Below, in pieces: positions 1 to 12,500 of a DNA stretch of 64,000 bases; the stretch's first letter is position 1; every line of letters starts with the position of its first letter. Made by a program: the position numbers and the translations under genes. The stretch is from Karalla daura (taxonomy: Eukaryota > Chordata > Actinopteri > Chaetodontiformes > Leiognathidae), in the NCBI GenBank assembly GCA_029224185.1, contig CM055191.1, positions 4,500,036-4,564,035 of the forward strand, in the 5' to 3' direction. The notes beneath the pieces were generated by a model. That model searched no databases and was not told the origin of the DNA. It saw only the letters and a program-made list of their open reading frames with translations.

Positions 1-418
1 AATTCCTCACCATGGCTTATCATAGGGAAAATGATAAGAGCTTTAAGTAGTCATTTCGACATTCGTACAACTCAAAACAGCCTTGAATTGGAAATCATAG
101 TCAAGAATTCGACAGAACAGATTCTGTGTCAACTGGCTGATATGCTAACAGAAAGAACCCATGGCGTTACCTTAGTAGAATTAAACTGATTAAGAATAGC
201 TAGTACGACTTTGGGGCAGTAGTAGTAGTAGTAGGAGGAAGAGGAGGAGGAGGAGGAACTGCAACCTGCCAAACAAGCAGCTGACGTTTGTGTTTCAGGA
301 CGTACAAACAGAACTGTGATGCCATGAGGACAAAATGCTGAAAAAGGCAACTAGGAGACTTGAGTTAGATGGTGACGCTGGCACCGGGACGCTGCAGCTC
401 TACGCTAACTGAATCCTT

Positions 419-424
419 TTTATT
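419..424 (-). terminator. Candidate poly(A) signal AATAAA for otud7b
   Basis: The only canonical AATAAA on the minus strand between the otud7b stop and the window edge. A T-rich stretch surrounds it. Use is not proven; an ATTAAA at 1085-1080 is an alternative. Confidence 0.3.
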
Positions 425-926
425 GATTTTTTTATCATCATTATTATTATTTTCTTAGAAAACCCCTCCCGCCCCGCGCCCCTGATATCCCGTCGACAGC
501 GGTGGCAGTGTCTGCAGAGGTGAGCCAAGGGCGACGGTCAGGCCGCTCCGAAAACAGTAGAAAGTTTTTGCAACTACGGACGTCAGGAAAGTGCTTCAAT
601 TTGTGCAAAAGGAGGGAGCGCAGCTGGGGATCTGCCGGGGCGAAACGGCCTACGCAATCGAGAAACCAGCTTCGGTGGAGCTTGGGAATTTGCGGCAGCA
701 CTGTGAGCTCAGCTGGGTTTGTGGGGACGGGGTGGGTGATATTTGGCGTTTGGATGTGTCCCTTCACATCCACCGTTAGCTCAGGCTTCACCTGACATGG
801 GACCACGCTACCACTTCAGTCCAGGCGTGAGGCCCTCCCCACAAGCTGCTGCGCTGCATGTGACTTTTTGTCCTTGTAGTGTGTAGTATTGCATGCCTGG
901 CCTGGCCACAGCAATCCCTAATGATA

Positions 927-976
927 GAGGAGGAGGAGGAGGAGGAGGAGGAGGAGGAGGAGGAGGAGGAGGAGGA
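927..976. repeat. (GAG)n / (CTC)n microsatellite
   Basis: About 16 nearly perfect GAG triplets, lying in the presumed otud7b 3' UTR, where the transcript would carry CUC repeats. Confidence 0.95.
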
Positions 977-1705
977 AGACCCGACTACGACAGAGGAACA
1001 GTCTGAGCAATGGATGAAATACTCTGGGTACGGTATCTTACGTATTGCTGTGTTGTTCTACGACGCCTGGCCCAACGCATTTAATCCTCAGAGCTTTGAT
1101 TCTTTATGATCCGATCTATAGACGCGTGAATTGGACAGAAATTAGATTGTTCTTTCTTCTAATTTTAGCCGCTGTTTGATTTGCCAAATACAGTTCAGAC
1201 AACGACGTGTGTAGCATGGTGGTGCTAGCATGGTGTTAGCACCCCAGCAGGCCGCAGGCCGCTGCATGGGCAGCATTGCACGGTACCGACGGAGACGAGG
1301 AGAGGAAACACAGAACAACGAACGATTCGACCAGGATGAGTTCTTCTGCTTCCGGAGGTACGTACGACGCGAGCATCTCAGGACAGTAGTGTAGCGTGTG
1401 TGTAACAGTGAGGTCAGCCCAGGGACAGGACGCCACTGAGACGCCCGCACATCCCTTAAAGAGCTGCCCGTCGCCATCGCCATGGGCCGCGGGGGGGGGT
1501 GGGGACGCCGCGCCCGCCCTCGCCGCTTGTGCTTGCATCGCTGTGAGTGAGTGAAGTAGTGTGAGTCCGACTTAGTGTCCATGTGTGCGCCTGACTCCAG
1601 GCGCCTCGCTGAAAGTTGTGTCTTGGTGCCTGCCGTATACATTCTCTCCACTAGGAGGAGACAGTAGCAAGGCGATAAACTCTGATAGAGGAGGAGAGCC
1701 TGCAG

Positions 1706-1707
<2 letters not shown>

Positions 1708-1754
<47 letters not shown>
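1708..1754. repeat. (CA)n microsatellite
   Basis: About 23 CA units, close behind the otud7b stop codon; the transcript strand would carry UG repeats. Confidence 0.95.
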
Positions 1755-1756
<2 letters not shown>

Positions 1757-2052
1757 ATACGTAACATCTGCATAAGAGCCACAGCAAAAATGTAACAGAA
1801 GTGCAGTTAGTATATTCTATGGTCTACCGTGTGACCCCAGCAGTCAGTAACCACCCTGTGTACTCTCTGAGCTCTGCTCCGACTGGAAGCAGCACGGCTA
1901 AACAGAAAAGAAAACAGGAGAGGGAGGGAGCTGGTTGTGCCCTCTCTCTCAAACCTGCCCCCCCACCACCTCCAACCCCCCAGCCGCAGCTCACTGAACA
2001 AAAGGCCACTCGTCAAATGAATGCGCAGAGCGAGCTCCAGAGGTCCCGGCCC

Positions 2053-3531
2053 TCAGAACCTGTGGATGGCCGGCTCCGACTCCCTCTTCTTCAGCTCTTC
2101 CCGGTAGCAGTAGGAGCAGTAGTTGCCCGTTTCGGGGTGTCCGTAGTAGGTGCAGCTGGGCGTCCGGCAGCGGCTGGACGGCAGGGTGGCCAGGCCGCCG
2201 GCGCTGCCCAGGGAGTAGTGTCTGACCGGGGGCTGCGCACTGCGGCAGTCCAGGCTGGAGCGCACGTCCCGGAAGCCGTTGGAGTAGCCCCCGGCGGACG
2301 GCTCGGCGCCGGGGTAGTCCGGGGGGTCGAACTCGGGAGGGTAGGAGGGCACCAGGCGGGAGGGGCTCAGCGAGGCGGGGCCCTGCGAGTTATTGTACTG
2401 GGGGTGGGGGGGCCCCTGCGGGACTGTGGGACAGTGTCGGGGCAGGGTGGCGTACGAGGGCAGGCCCGGGTAGGACGAGGCCGGGGAGCCGCCGGCCAGC
2501 TGCCGCCGGCCGTCTACATAACCGTGCATGTGGAGGTGCTGCGTGAGGGGCCCCGGGGCTGGGGGGTGCTCTATGAAGGAGGGCCGGGGGATGGGCACCA
2601 CCGCCGAGTACATGGAGGGGGGCAGGGGGGACGCCTTGAGCTGGCTGAAGGAGGGCGCCGGGCTCTCGGCCAGCTCCTCCTTGGCCTCGTAGGGCCGGTA
2701 CGGCAGCTCGCCGCCCGCCGCCTCCTTCTTGGCCGGCTGGCCGCCGTTGGCCACGCCCTTCCGCTCCGCCTCGCGCCGCTGCTGCTCCTGCTCGGCCCGG
2801 AAGCGCTCCTCGGCGTCGCTGAGGTAGCGCTGGATCATCTCCTCCTGGAAGGGCTGGCGGTTGCTGGTGGTGAGCAGGCCGGCGAAGACCAGCTTGCGCT
2901 CGCCCTGCATGGCGGCGCGCAGGATGCCCAGGCTCACCTTCACGTCGGCGCTGTACTTGTAGCCCTCGCTCTCTGTGCTGCTGCCGCCGCTGCTGCTCAT
3001 GCTGCTGCCCGTACCGTTGAGCCGCTCGCTGCCCGACGACGGCGAGCCCTTCCCCGAGTCCTCCGAGGTGTGGGCGGAGGGCGAGCCGTCCTTGCTGCCC
3101 TTGCGGCCCCTGAAGGAGCCCTTCTTCTTCTCGCCGGCCTCCTGCTTGACGCCGCCGGCCCCGCCGTTCTTGCCCGTCATCAGGCCGCCCACGTTCTTCT
3201 TCAGCTTGCTGCCCAGGCTCTTGCCGAAGCTGCCCAGCTTGTTGGCCACGGAGTCGGCCCTCTTCTTGTCCTTGTCTTTGTCCTTGTCCTTCTTGGCTTT
3301 GTCCTTCCCCGCCGTACCTGCCGACCCGCTGCTGGAGGAGCTGGAGGAGGAGGAGGAGCTGTTCTTGGCCAGGGAGCCGCCCCCGTTGACCGTGGACGCC
3401 GTGGTGGTGTCTCCGTTCCCGTTGGAGCTGCTGCTGACCGACTCCTTGTCCGACTCCCCCGAGTCGGGGGGCGTCCGAGCGTCCTCCCCTGCAGAAGCTG
3501 TGGGAGACTCCGGCTGGGCCAGGGGGGCCTG
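2053..3531 (-). CDS. otud7b: otud7b coding exon 11 (linker and A20 zinc finger)
   Basis: Residues 433-924, opening QAPLAQPESPTASAGEDART. Contains a poly-Ser run, a KDKDKDKDK run, the conserved KKRADSVANKLGSFGKSLGS block, EEMIQRYLSDAEERF, and the terminal zinc finger with CRTPSC and YCSYC, ending HRF and TGA. Very GC-rich, which opens long antisense frames. The acceptor is CTGCAGCAG, a third tandem NAGNAG, so the exon may start at 3531 (extra Gln) or 3528. Confidence 0.96.
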   Translation of the reverse strand, partial: QAPLAQPESPTASAGEDARTPPDSGESDKESVSSSSNGNGDTTTASTVNGGGSLAKNSSSSSSSSSSSGSAGTAGKDKAKKDKDKDKDKKRADSVANKLGSFGKSLGSKLKKNVGGLMTGKNGGAGGVKQEAGEKKKGSFRGRKGSKDGSPSAHTSEDSGKGSPSSGSERLNGTGSSMSSSGGSSTESEGYKYSADVKVSLGILRAAMQGERKLVFAGLLTTSNRQPFQEEMIQRYLSDAEERFRAEQEQQRREAERKGVANGGQPAKKEAAGGELPYRPYEAKEELAESPAPSFSQLKASPLPPSMYSAVVPIPRPSFIEHPPAPGPLTQHLHMHGYVDGRRQLAGGSPASSYPGLPSYATLPRHCPTVPQGPPHPQYNNSQGPASLSPSRLVPSYPPEFDPPDYPGAEPSAGGYSNGFRDVRSSLDCRSAQPPVRHYSLGSAGGLATLPSSRCRTPSCTYYGHPETGNYCSYCYREELKKRESEPAIHRF

Positions 3532-6500
3532 CTGCAGAGGGGCAGAGCAGGAAAACATGAAAGGGTTAAAAAGAAAATCATCAACGCATTGCAAATCCTG
3601 CAACAGCTGCAGGACGACCACCAAAGCAGGGAGCGGCAGCATGGAGCCAGCTCCTTCAGCTCTGAGACAGACATCTGGAGTCAAGTGGAAATCCAGAGTA
3701 TAGAGTAGCGTCCTGTGTGAACTGTGCCAGGCAGTACTAAAGACTGTAACAATGAGGGGTGCATGATGACTAGTGGCTTGATATTGGGAATAACACTGTT
3801 AAGTCTGATACCTGACGCACCGCCTCAAACCCACAGTGCTGCTATCACCAGCGTGGGCGTCTGCTACTGGTTTGTAGAAAGTACACAGTTGGACCGAGCT
3901 GCATATGTTCAGCCCCAGTACAGGGAAGAATACAGATTCCAATGCTTCTGATCTCTGGAGGTCTCACCACTGAAACCAGAGCGCTCCTGCGGCTAACATT
4001 AAGGCTAATGCTAACACTAAAGCCTGTTGATGAGGACTGAGACAGTTTTCGTTCTGTGATGAAACAACAATGAATGGCTTTTCTGTGAGTCTTCTCACTT
4101 CTAATTTTTGGAACGTTAAGTCAGTGTCAGGAACGAGTGTTCAATTCATCTTTACTCACTACATCTTGCTTTTCCTCCGTAGTATATATGAGCTATTAAA
4201 TAATTGTTATCTGTATCAGTTATGAGAAGACACCACAACCTGAAACATCAAATGGAAATCAGATGATATTGTGAGGTCTTTAAGAATAGCCAGCCCTATA
4301 AAACCTGTACAAAAATGTATGTATGTCAACTGTGAAACTGCTGTGCAGCTTACAGTGGGAAAGAAAAGGATATATATATATACACACATATATATAAAAC
4401 AATGACATGTGACGAGTACTGTCACATCCTCTCTAACGCTGCAGACTCCAGCCCCTCAGGTTCCGGGGGAAAAATCAGCACAAGATTCAGAGGATGTGAA
4501 AAGAGTGAGTCACAGAGCTGTTTTCTGCCGACCGGAGCGGATAAAAAGAAAAAAAACCCAAATGAGTCAGTTTCCAAATGCCTTTTTAAGTCTACAAACA
4601 TATAAGAGGAGCTGTAAAATAGAGAACGCCGTATTTGGAGAAGGTGTGACCTGCGCGGTGACGCAGTCACACAGGATGTGGATGTAAACATGTCCTGCTG
4701 ATGGAGGCTCTGAACAGGAAGCGTCCCCTCCAGACGCAGCTGACCTGCTGTTTCTGACTGTCTGCTCTGAGGTGCTGCGCTGCAGCCATGAAGCGGCTCT
4801 GAGCCTGTCCCTGCAACTCTCTGGCGCTGGGCGTGCGAGCACACAACGGGACCTTTGTCGCGGCGTCTGCGGGCCCGGCCGGGCCTGAATGGCCCACTGT
4901 AGTTTGTTTACAGTGCTGTTTTGTAGGCAGGCTGGGAACAGCTGGTCCGATGAGAGGGGGGAAAATATTGTCCTTGTGCATCACCAATGAACACTCAGCA
5001 CCGCGTGCAGCTTTGGCATTTGTCTGAGAATCACATCACTGACCGGGCTCCCTTCTGGATTACTGAACACAGGCTCGGGAACGCTCCAGCAGCCTCTGGG
5101 AGGCTTTTCATCACAGACGGTGGAAAAGCTAAAACCCTTGTTGAGTGTAGTGGCACAGACGTGTGTGTGCAGGTTACCTCGCAGGGCAGGGGCAGCCAGG
5201 TGACCGTCATGTAGCTGTGTAACATCTGCAGCTTGGCCTCCAGAGACAGAGCCACACTGCACAGAGGAGACAGGCACATCTCTTCAATACTCAATCCAGT
5301 GTTAAGAATGAACAACTCAAAACGTGGCAGGAAATACCATCTCATCTCAGCTGGGACACTTTAGTATAATAACAGATCATTCCAATGGATGATTGCAGTG
5401 GGCAAAAGTAAGAACAATAACTGCTGCTAATAACATTACAGGTAAAGTAATACTGATAGATACATGAGACAAGTTCAGAATGTTTTTGTACACATTATCT
5501 TATAATCTTCAACTTACACATTGTCAGTAATTAATGAATAAGCCACTAGTGTTTGTTTACAGGCGAGCATGCATGTAGATAATGTATGAACAATGTATAT
5601 AGTTAATAAGTAATAACACACATAATGCTTCTCCTTCACATATGTGTAATTCATACAACTTTATACACAACTGCATTCCAGTGGCAGTGTCTTATTAAGT
5701 GTCAGTGTCATGAATGATATCTGCAGTCTGTGTTTGCTCATGTCAGTGTGTTGGAGCACCTGCTAAAGTGTGTTGCAAATAAAATGTATTAATACTATTG
5801 TTATTATCAAGCTTTGTTGTGGCTGACAAAGCCAGACCAGGCTGGCAGCAGACCTAACTGCAGAGGCTGCTAGCGCTGCTGAAGCTGAATGAAGGCTGAC
5901 TCTGTAGCAGATTAGCTGATGATCTGGCTCGGCTTGCTGCTGAGCCACCTCGTCCTGCACTCCTGCATTTCACCTTTACAACCTTTACCAAAACAGCAGC
6001 AACGGCCACTGGAGCAGCATCATCTCTGCCAGGCGCTGCGTCAGATGACGTACTTAAGGTGGGATTGCCACTTCTATTCCTACGGCGAGCTGCTATTTTG
6101 GCGCTCCTTCAACCGCTCCATTCATAGAAGGTATTTAGGGCTAATCTTATTGTCACTAGCACTGTCGCTAATCTGGAGTCAGGGGTCAATCCCTGCGGGC
6201 TGAAGGAACAGCTGCCCGTGAGCGTGAGCGCAGGAGGAAGAGGAGGATGAGGAGGAGGAGGAGGATAGCAGGTCTCACTCCCTATGACATCTGTATCTAT
6301 AGCCATGACGACAGATCAGTTCCAATGTTGTTACATGCTGTAGAGGAGTGGGTGTCAGAGGGAGGGCCGTACCTCGCCAGCATCACGTTGTCCGTGTCGT
6401 CTTTTCCCCACTCCCAGTCCTTCCCAGGGTCCACGGCAAAGTGCAGCGGCAGCATTTTGTGCTCCGAGTCAGTGAGAGGGATCACAACTGCTGGGGCAGA

Positions 6501-9500
6501 CGAGGGGGGGGGCAGGGAAAAGAAAGCATTCCTCTTTAGAAAACTCTGGACGGCCTGCAGACTGAAATACTTGGGAGTGCAATCAAACCTTTCACTTTCT
6601 ATTTTAACATTTCTCCTGCCGGCTCTGACCAATATTGTCTTTGGCTGGTCCACTCTGGTATTTTTAGACCAGTAAAACAATTCAACGTCTGGCCAATGTC
6701 TAGAATGGCGAGGAAGTGCTCAAAGCCCTGGTCTGAGCCAAGGGTTTCATTCTCCTATAAAAGTTCCTCCCTCGTTACTTTAGCCGAAACAAAAGAAGCA
6801 TGTTTGTCAAATTTGAGTCAGAATCTTGCTCGCTGAGTTCGTATCAGTCGAGTTTTTCATCAATATGATGTTCAAGGTCCCCCCTGGTAATTAGTCAGTA
6901 CCGCAGCCTGACCTTGACCTTCAATAGCAACATCAGAGTTGAGAGCACTCTACAAATGATACATCAAAACAAACGACGTGGTCAGACTCGCTGTGCCATT
7001 ACTTCCTCTTCTTTGACATTTGCTGTGTACTGTTATGTATTGTGAGTGTGATGCTCTTCTGTGTGGCTGGCTGCAGGGCCGATCACATCCCTTCAGGGAT
7101 AAATCAAGTACTTGTCTTATCTTCAATCACAGGCCGGGCTACAGAAGCCCCTGGAGCCTTAGTTCCCCTTTTAACTAATCTGAGGTCAATCGAGTAGAGC
7201 ACGAGCACCAAGCTGTGGAGGGGGAGAGCAGGTACTAAGTCTAGGTATATATGTAATTATCTGAGGATTCCTCTAAGGAGGGACCGGAGGAGGCGGCAGA
7301 ATAAACAAATAAACGCCGGGGTGATAATGAGGAGCAGTGATGGACGGCCAGCCTCACCCTGCTCTTTGGAGCTGTCCTTCTGCTCCATGGAGACCAGGGC
7401 GGAGAAGTGGGCCTGGTCGTAGGCCAGGACCAGGGGCGAGCGGTGGCACTTGGCAGCTGGCACTTCCAGTGGTAGGTAGATGCCTCCGAACGGGATGGGA
7501 GCGAAGGCTGGGGAGGAGGGGGGGCAAAGACAGGAAACATCTGAAAAACTCAACCTGAGCAGAGTTAGCAGGCACACTGGAGGCGTTCCAGACACACAGA
7601 GCCATCAGCAAATCACTGAGCATGGCGGTTGTTAATTCCATAAACATTACATTGTCGTCTATGTGAATCAGCATCTCAGCAGGTCAGCTGCTGCAGGGTA
7701 TCAGCAGGAATCCTTCAAGTGCATTTCAATACATTATCAAACTTTTTAGACCTTCCAGTGGAGAAAAATAAACTGGATAAACACTCACAGCTTGAGATTA
7801 AATCTGTAGACACAACCATATAACAGACCTCCAAAGAATGAATGAAACCTTTGGTCACTCTGACTCTTAATTATTCACCTTAAATACACTGGACTCTGCA
7901 GTCAAACTCTCTGGAAACAGCTTCACTACCAACACAATTCAATACCTAATGAAACCGTGATTAAGACTCTTTACTACTTGTTAAGCTCCCTAAATTTCCC
8001 CAAATTGAATTGCAACTTTGTAACTTTTTGTAACTTGTATAACTTTTTAAGACCCTGCAGGCACCCATTGTTACTGCAATCCCACTGAACTATTGCTTAT
8101 ATTGCGTTCATCATGTGAAATGTCATGTGCGCATTTGCTTTTTTTTAGGTGACAAAAATGGGTCGAGCAGCTGCTTGGCAGTGGCTGGCCTTGTTTGTGT
8201 GAACCTGCCTGCGCTACCAGATGGGCGGTGTTTACCTCACCAGCCAAACCATCAGTCACTGATGACTCCCAGTGTGTCCTCCCAGACACCTTCTCCTGAC
8301 TGAGCCACCCGGCCGGAGCACTGGGGCAGAGCCCTCCCTCCCTCCCTCTCTCTCTCCCTCCCTCTCTCTCTCTCTCCCTCTCCCTCCCTCTCTCTCTCTC
8401 TCTCCCTCCCTCTCTCTCTCCTATCAGAGGAAGTGATGCGTGAGGCGGTGATGCGGTGTTTACCCTCTCCTCCAGAATCCCTCAGCATGGTGTCTGCCAC
8501 CACCACGATGGGCCTCCTGAGGACGTGGGCCAGCACGAACACATGAAACTCCTCCAGACTCTCGTACACGGGTTCATCCGAGGACTCGGCCCTGGGGACG
8601 ATCACAACGCGCCTCATCAGCAGGGTTCTCACACACACACACATACACACAGACACCACAGTCTGAACTGATACCACTTCCTAGCAGACTATGAACCACA
8701 GACCTCATGCTTTGGACGCTTTAGCGGCCACTCTGTCGTGCTAGCGAGCGAGTGCGTGCGCTCCGGGTCGGCACTTACCCGTTGGTGCCATTGGTGCTGT
8801 AGTGTATTCTGGGCTCGCTGGAGGCCAACTTCAACAGTTCATTCCACTCTTTCTGCCACTCCTCCTCTGTGTACACCAAACCAGACTGGGGAGAGAGGAA
8901 GGACACACACACACACACACACACACAGTTGCCATTTAGAGAGGGAGTGTCAAATGTCGAAGGCACGCACCGACGCTGTGGTGTCTCAGCACAGAGTCAC
9001 ATAGGTGACGGTCGGGCCAAGACATGAGAGAGGGGGGCATGGTGTTCACAGGTTAGCAGCAGAACACGTCCACAGGCCCGCCCATCACAGCCGACAGACC
9101 GGTAACGACCTCAGCTCCAGCCATCGGTGTCGGTGAATTTGATGCATCGACAAGTTTGAAACAAGCTGGGACAAGGGGCAGAAAAAGACTGAGGAAGTCG
9201 CTCCTAAAAAGGAGAAGAAAAAAAAACACCTGCTCGGAATATTCCAGCAGGTAAACAGGTTCCGTGGTAGCAGGTGACGGTATCGGGACTGAGTTCATCT
9301 GAGGGTGATGTTCACATGTCAACATCATTATGTAATGCGTATTCCGACCAGGGCTCAGGAACAGGTTCGTTTTAAACTCTGTCCAACACCTTCTATTTCT
9401 TTCTTTCTACTTTTTTGGAATCGGGGTTGCAACAAAGATGACCCAGAACACTGTGCAGCCTTTGCAGACCGACCTCTTTGTTCTGCTGGGTCTGCTGCCA

Positions 9501-12500
9501 CCTCCACCTGCGCTTCAGCGCCTCTCTCTCCAGGCCGTGATCCATCAGCGCGTACAGAGACTTCCGGAGCATCAGGTCCCGGTCATGAAAGCCCCACATA
9601 CCTGCGCCACACACACATACACACACACACACAGAGAAAGATGAGACTTTTAACAGGTCAAATAGCTTGGAAATGCTGAAATAATGACAGCCAGCCAAAA
9701 CATTGACACCATGTAGGGATTCTTTGGGATTACTTTCACTTATATCCTGTTCTGGAGAGAGCCAAGTCAATAGTCAAATCAAACTTTGTGTCGCACTTTT
9801 CACACAATGTGGTAGGAACAGCGTTGCAACAATAACATACCATGAAAACAATAATAGCAGTGATTGATCTGAATGAGTGAGTGAATAAATACATATATAA
9901 ATACATTAATAATTTAATAATTGAACTGGGTGAGTGACAGAAAGAAAGGTGAATAAATGAATAAATGCAGGTCCAACATAAAGAGCCCGTGACGTGAAGT
10001 GGGGATTCAGGGGGAACTCTGCCACAAAGACAGACCTGGATGTGAACAGTAAAGCGTGAATGAAAGGCTGAGTGTGCAGCCATCTTTCAGAGAAGCACAG
10101 GTTAAGCACATGATAATTGCCGCCGCAGCTATTATCAGGCCGATGTTCTACAAGGGCTGAATAATGGCAGCACATTAGTCCGGACGTAATTAATTTTCTG
10201 GGCCAGGGCTCCTGAGAGGGCCGTGAAGGCTAAGTGAACGTGCAGAGAAACATTGTGAAACGCAATTAGTGCTTAAACTAACAATGGCGCTGCCTTAATG
10301 AATGCTAATGGCGTGTGAACCTGGACGCTCCGGGCTCCTGCCCGCCATACTCACCCAGCGAGGCGGCGTGGAGCAGGCAGTTCCCGTCTCCGCTGGTTGC
10401 CAGGGGCAACAGGCTCTGGCAGTTGGACACCACCTTGGTCCACCAGTTGAGTCGGCCTGCGGGCAAACAGGAGGGCTGTTTTACCAACCGCTGTATGATC
10501 CGACAAACCAACAATCTGTGCCTAATAAACAGATGAGGGTAGTCAGGTCCCACTCCTTCCTCAGAATTCCAGGACTTTTCCAGGACATTTCCAAGTGTCA
10601 TCACTATCATGCTTTTGAGGATGTGTTACTTTTCCTGATTAGCTATGATAAATTACTACAAATAATACAAATACCTTTAAAAAAAACGTATATTTCAAAG
10701 TAAAGTAATAGTCATCATAGCTTTTAATTGGTCCACAGTAATCATTTTGCTATTCATTGTAAGATGCTGCAGGAAGTTGCTATGGAGGGAGTGGAGGCAG
10801 CATTAGGCTGTCATTCGAACCCGTTGGATAATTAGTATATGACCAGTTTAATCAGGTGCCGAGGTATGGAGGCATGTGTCTTCAAGGCTTTATATATCAA
10901 AAGTAGCCAATGCATATCTCACTTTATAGATAAAACCGACATGTACATAATTCTGACAGAGCAAACCCTCTTCATTGTCTGCAGGAAGAAGATGACTCAT
11001 TACCCAGGACCACTCAGGTTTTCCAGGTCTCTCAGGTTTATTCTCTCTTTTTATGACTGTACAACTGGTCACTAATTTACCAGGTTTTCTGGGACACGTG
11101 GGAACCGTGTTCGTCACCTCATTCGTTCACAATAACTCATTTGACTGATGCAAATGTGGATACTGAGCCGGGACAAGCCGTTATCAGCGTTTGCAGCCGG
11201 CTCCATTTGCCTGGGCAAACTGTAGCAGGGCTCACCGGCGTGCTCCAGGGCCACCATCATGGACTGCTCGATGAGGTCCCTCTCGATGAAGCTGCGGAAG
11301 TCGTCGCGGTACACGGTGAGGTCGGGCAGCTGGAAGGTGCAGAGCGGCGTGTCCAGGAGCGGCTCGCTGCTGGTGCCTCCCGTGCTGGAGACGTGGGAGC
11401 GGGCCAGGGACACGATGGTGGAGCTGGCGTGGGAGATGCCCCTGGACAGGCGCTTCTCCGTGGCTGCTGGGAGAGAGCGGGGAGGGTGTGTCACGCGCGT
11501 TCTCAGCTCCTGTCCGGGTCCAGGCGGCTCTGCGCCGTTACCCAGGAAACCTGAGGCCCACTCTCCTCACCTTGCACCACCTCGTCCTGCCGGTGGAGGA
11601 TGGGCCGTCCCACCCGCGCCATCTCCTTCTCGGGAGGCAGGTACGTGCGGTCTTCGGCAAAGGAATACGTCAGGTTCCCAGCGTGCACCTGCCGCAGCTG
11701 CTCGAAGTCGCTGAGGGCGGCGGTGAAGTCCCAGTTCTTGCCTGCGGACAGAGAGCGGTCGGGGCGAGGCGTGAGACAGAGCTGGAGAGTGAGCGTCTTC
11801 CTCGGGTTCCAGGCAGCCACTCTGCGGCCCGTCTCATGGCATACGGGGCCAGCGGCGCCTCCCTCCACGCTGCTAATTAGCAGGATGTAAAGCACGTCTC
11901 GGCTCGCTGGCTGCTGCTACTGCATTAAATTTTTAACCCCATATTCTTATCGCTAACTTGTGCTGCTGCTAGGCAACAGGAGCCGGCTGTAGTGAGCCGC
12001 TGCTGCCGTCAGATTACTGCTCTTACCCGCAGTAAGGAGGCAGGAGCGTCGAGCTGCCAAACCGTCCACCGCTCATCCTTCCCTTTGCCTCTCTCACACT
12101 ACACCACTGTGCTTTTCCACGCTAGGGAAAGGATGTGGTCCCTGGTCACATTTAGGAGGCTGCTCGGGTGGAAGTTCTGAGCTGATCCATGCAGACATTA
12201 ACATGTGACAACTAGAATGTCAGAGCTAGGAGTGTGACGTCCCACATGCAGCAGACCCATCAGTCTCACTTATCTCTTCTGGTGGTTTGTGCTTTAAAAG
12301 CCGCAGACCGAGCAGCAAGGACACTAATACCTCCTCCATGTTTCTGTGTTTGTGGTGCGTATTATGACGGACAGACGCATGATAATTATCGACACTGATG
12401 TTGTCGTTGTCGGGCCGATATCGGACCAGATGATGTCACAACGACATGTCCGATAATTAAATTCCTTTAGTCAATAACTAAGGAGAGAGAGATGCCTGGT

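Larger units (their letters stand above)
1..2052 (-). other. otud7b 3' UTR and downstream flank
   Basis: Follows the otud7b stop codon. Minus-strand poly(A) candidates are AATAAA at 424-419 and ATTAAA at 1085-1080, so the 3' UTR may be about 1.0-1.6 kb. It includes a (GAG)n tract and a (CA)n tract. Two frames of 119 and 202 codons here have no recognisable domains. Confidence 0.4.

Noticed and set aside
447..806. 119-codon minus-strand frame downstream of otud7b
   Set aside because: Reads somewhat protein-like but has no recognised domain, and lies in or just past the presumed otud7b 3' UTR. Left as unexplained rather than called a gene.
1801..3708. 635-codon plus-strand open frame
   Set aside because: It is antisense to the GC-rich last exon of otud7b. 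Its product is an Ala/Gly/Leu/Arg-rich low-complexity string without domains, whereas the minus strand gives a clear OTUD7B C-terminus.
6247..6675. 142-codon plus-strand frame
   Set aside because: Antisense to otud7b exon 9 and flanks; the conserved protein is on the minus strand.
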